Assembly: GCA_903953195.1 (NCBI GenBank)
Contig: CAJBIS010000366.1
Span: forward strand, 1 to 8,238
Length of the DNA stretch: 8,238 bases
Direction: 5' to 3'
Source of the DNA: an uncultured Actinomycetes bacterium
Lineage (GTDB): Bacteria > Actinomycetota > Acidimicrobiia > Acidimicrobiales > Microtrichaceae
Below the pieces are notes generated by a model. It saw only the letters and a program-made list of their open reading frames with translations. It searched no databases and was not told the DNA's origin. The position numbers and the translations under genes are program-made. Shown here piece after piece: positions 6,893 through 8,238 of the stretch (position 1 is its first letter; each line of letters opens with the position of its first letter).

Positions 6893-6901
6893 GGCGGTCC
6901 C

Positions 6902-6907
6902 ATCATA
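6902..6907 (-). promoter_or_regulatory. -10 element TATGAT of the cyclase gene
   Basis: The minus strand reads TATGAT, one mismatch from TATAAT, with 9 nt between it and the ATG at 6892. A transcript starting about 7 nt downstream would have a leader of only a few bases, so the mRNA is probably leaderless, as is common in actinobacteria. No clear -35 hexamer stands at 17 bp. Confidence 0.45.
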
Positions 6908-6918
6908 GGTACTTGTCT

Positions 6919-6932
6919 CCGGACCCGGACCC
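6919..6932. repeat. Short tandem repeat CCGGAC x2 in a 56-bp divergent gap
   Basis: CCGGAC occurs twice back to back (6919-6930), followed by CC. It lies in the only non-coding space between the cyclase and the right-hand membrane protein, immediately upstream of the TATGAT hexamer as seen from the cyclase. It could be a regulator site, but two copies of a GC-rich hexamer may be chance. Confidence 0.2.
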
Positions 6933-6948
6933 GCCGAGACTGTCCGCC

Positions 6949-8238
6949 GTGGACACGACGGGGCCGGTGGAGCGACGGAGCGCGCGGCTGGCGGTCCCGG
7001 CACTGGCCGTGGCCAGCGCCGTGGCGGTGTTGATCTCCAACGTCAACGGGATCGCCGTCGGCGACGACGGCGTCGGCTACACCGCGATCGCCGACTCGCT
7101 GCTCGCCGGCAACGGCCTGGGTTACTTCCTCGAACGACCGCTCACGGTGTGGCCGCCGCTGTGGCCGGCGCTCATGGCCGCGATCTCGTGGCTCACACCA
7201 CTCAGTCCGAGCGGCGCCGCGGTCGTGCTGAACATCGGAGTGAGTGTCGCCGCGGTGTTCGTCGCCAACCGACTGCTGCGGCGCATCGTGGCCGACGACC
7301 GACTCGTGCTGCTGGGCACCGCGGTGGTCGCACTGGGGTCGTCGACGATCGGCTTCGGCCACCTGCTGATGACCGACCTGGCCTTCGCCGTGGTCGCGCT
7401 CCTGTGGATGCTGGCGCTGATCAACCACTGGGAGTCGCGTCGACCGGCGTGGCTCGCCGGGGCCGCGGCGCTCGTGTGGTGCGCGTTCGGACTGCGCTAC
7501 GTCGCCGTCGTCCTCATCCCGACGGCCGCGCTGTGGTTGCTCCTCGACGGCACCCGATCGTTCGCGAAGCGGTTCCGTGACGCCGCGCTCTACTGCATCG
7601 GCGCGGCGCTCGTGCCGGTCGCGTGGATGCTGCGCAACCGCGCCGCCGACGGCACGATCCTGGGACCGCGCTACCCATCGGCGCGCGGCGTCGTCGACAA
7701 CGGCTTCGACATCCTGGCGACCATGGGCCGCTTCCTGCTGCCGGGCGTCGCCAACGGCCTCACCAGGATCTGGGCCGCCATCGGAGCCATCGCCCTGGTG
7801 GCCGCGGTCACCGTGCTGGTGCGACTGCTCCGCGAGGTGCGGGCCGATGGTGAGCGCAGCGTGTGGTCGGCGGCGACCGGATGGCTGGGACGGCCCACCG
7901 GGCTGGTCGCGCTGCAACCGGTGCTCTATCTCGTCTACATCCTCTACATCCGCTCGACCACGGCGCTGAACCAGTTGGACCTCCGGCTGCTCGAACCGGC
8001 GTACCTGCCCTTCATGGTGCTGGCGCTCGCCGTGATCGCCCGGCTGCGGGCCCTGCCGCCGGTCGGCGAGAGCGCCTGGTGGCGGGTCGGCTACGCCACC
8101 GCGCACGTGTGGGCCGCGGCCAACGTGATCGCCGGCCTGGCCGCCGTGGTGCTCTTCGCCACCGGGAACCCGTACTTCGAGGGCAACTACAACGCCGACC
8201 GGTTCGACCGGGTGCGCCAGAACGCAGCACTCGACGAA
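6949..8238 (+). CDS. GT-C-like polytopic membrane glycosyltransferase (GT39/ArnT-like), 3' end outside window
   Basis: The frame stays open from a GTG at 6949 to the window edge, giving 430 residues without a stop. A first membrane segment (about 14-32) is followed by the loop GDDG..Y (38-44), then a YTAIADSLLAGNGLGYF stretch and WPPLWP (68-73). This Asp-Asp plus PPLxP layout is typical of GT-C enzymes that use polyprenyl-phosphate sugars outside the cytoplasm. About ten further hydrophobic segments follow. AWMLRN (225-230), GPRYPS (239-244), LDLRLLEP (343-350) and NYNA (413-416) recur in the gene at the left edge, so the two are paralogues. The start is uncertain: GTG at 6967 or TTG at 6913 are also in frame, and the ribosome site is weak. 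The gene is divergent from the cyclase across 56 bp. Acceptor and sugar cannot be deduced. Confidence 0.75.
   Translation, partial: MDTTGPVERRSARLAVPALAVASAVAVLISNVNGIAVGDDGVGYTAIADSLLAGNGLGYFLERPLTVWPPLWPALMAAISWLTPLSPSGAAVVLNIGVSVAAVFVANRLLRRIVADDRLVLLGTAVVALGSSTIGFGHLLMTDLAFAVVALLWMLALINHWESRRPAWLAGAAALVWCAFGLRYVAVVLIPTAALWLLLDGTRSFAKRFRDAALYCIGAALVPVAWMLRNRAADGTILGPRYPSARGVVDNGFDILATMGRFLLPGVANGLTRIWAAIGAIALVAAVTVLVRLLREVRADGERSVWSAATGWLGRPTGLVALQPVLYLVYILYIRSTTALNQLDLRLLEPAYLPFMVLALAVIARLRALPPVGESAWWRVGYATAHVWAAANVIAGLAAVVLFATGNPYFEGNYNADRFDRVRQNAALDE

Noticed and set aside
6889..8106. Minus-strand open frame of 405 codons across the right-hand membrane protein
   Set aside because: The plus strand encodes clear membrane helices and GT-C motifs. 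The minus frame is a low-complexity Arg/Gln/Asp-rich shadow.

Overview
The window is high-GC, gene-dense DNA of actinobacterial character. GTG starts, strongly GC-biased third codon positions and a cyclase-ATPase-TPR protein of a type common in Actinobacteria all point that way. A lineage such as Acidimicrobiia is possible, but the window holds no marker gene that would fix this. No rRNA, tRNA, insertion sequence, CRISPR array or phage gene is visible.

Layout from left to right. (1) 1-918, plus strand: the C-terminal part of a polytopic membrane protein, probably a GT-C fold glycosyltransferase, cut by the left edge. (2) 932-2137, plus strand: L-2-hydroxyglutarate dehydrogenase (LhgO), 13 bp behind gene 1 and probably co-transcribed with it. 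(3) 2138-2277: a non-coding stretch with three consecutive potential hairpins between convergent genes. (4) 2278-2595, minus strand: a small helical protein with a phasin-like or heparin-binding-hemagglutinin-like look. (5) 2596-2762: a divergent intergenic region with a nearly perfect 17-bp inverted repeat, one arm facing each gene. (6) 2763-3398, plus strand: a 1-Cys peroxiredoxin of the Prx6 type. (7) 3383-6892, minus strand: a 1169-residue signalling protein made of a zinc ribbon, a class III nucleotide cyclase, a STAND/AAA-type ATPase and a TPR-like C-terminal half. It overlaps the peroxiredoxin tail to tail by 16 bp. (8) 6949-8238, plus strand: a second GT-C-like membrane protein, divergent from the cyclase and cut by the right edge.

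The two membrane proteins at the edges are related. Three short motifs occur in the same order and at nearly the same spacing in both, so the central genes lie between two paralogous glycosyltransferase-like genes. No single pathway joins the central genes. LhgO feeds electrons from L-2-hydroxyglutarate into respiration, the peroxiredoxin detoxifies peroxides, and the cyclase protein is a signalling ATPase. The clearest regulatory signals are the mirrored element between the phasin-like and peroxiredoxin genes, the hairpin cluster downstream of lhgO, and a TATGAT hexamer so close to the cyclase start that a leaderless mRNA is likely. I see no strong evidence for a wholly new system. The most useful leads are the mirrored element, the hairpin cluster and the paralogous membrane proteins.
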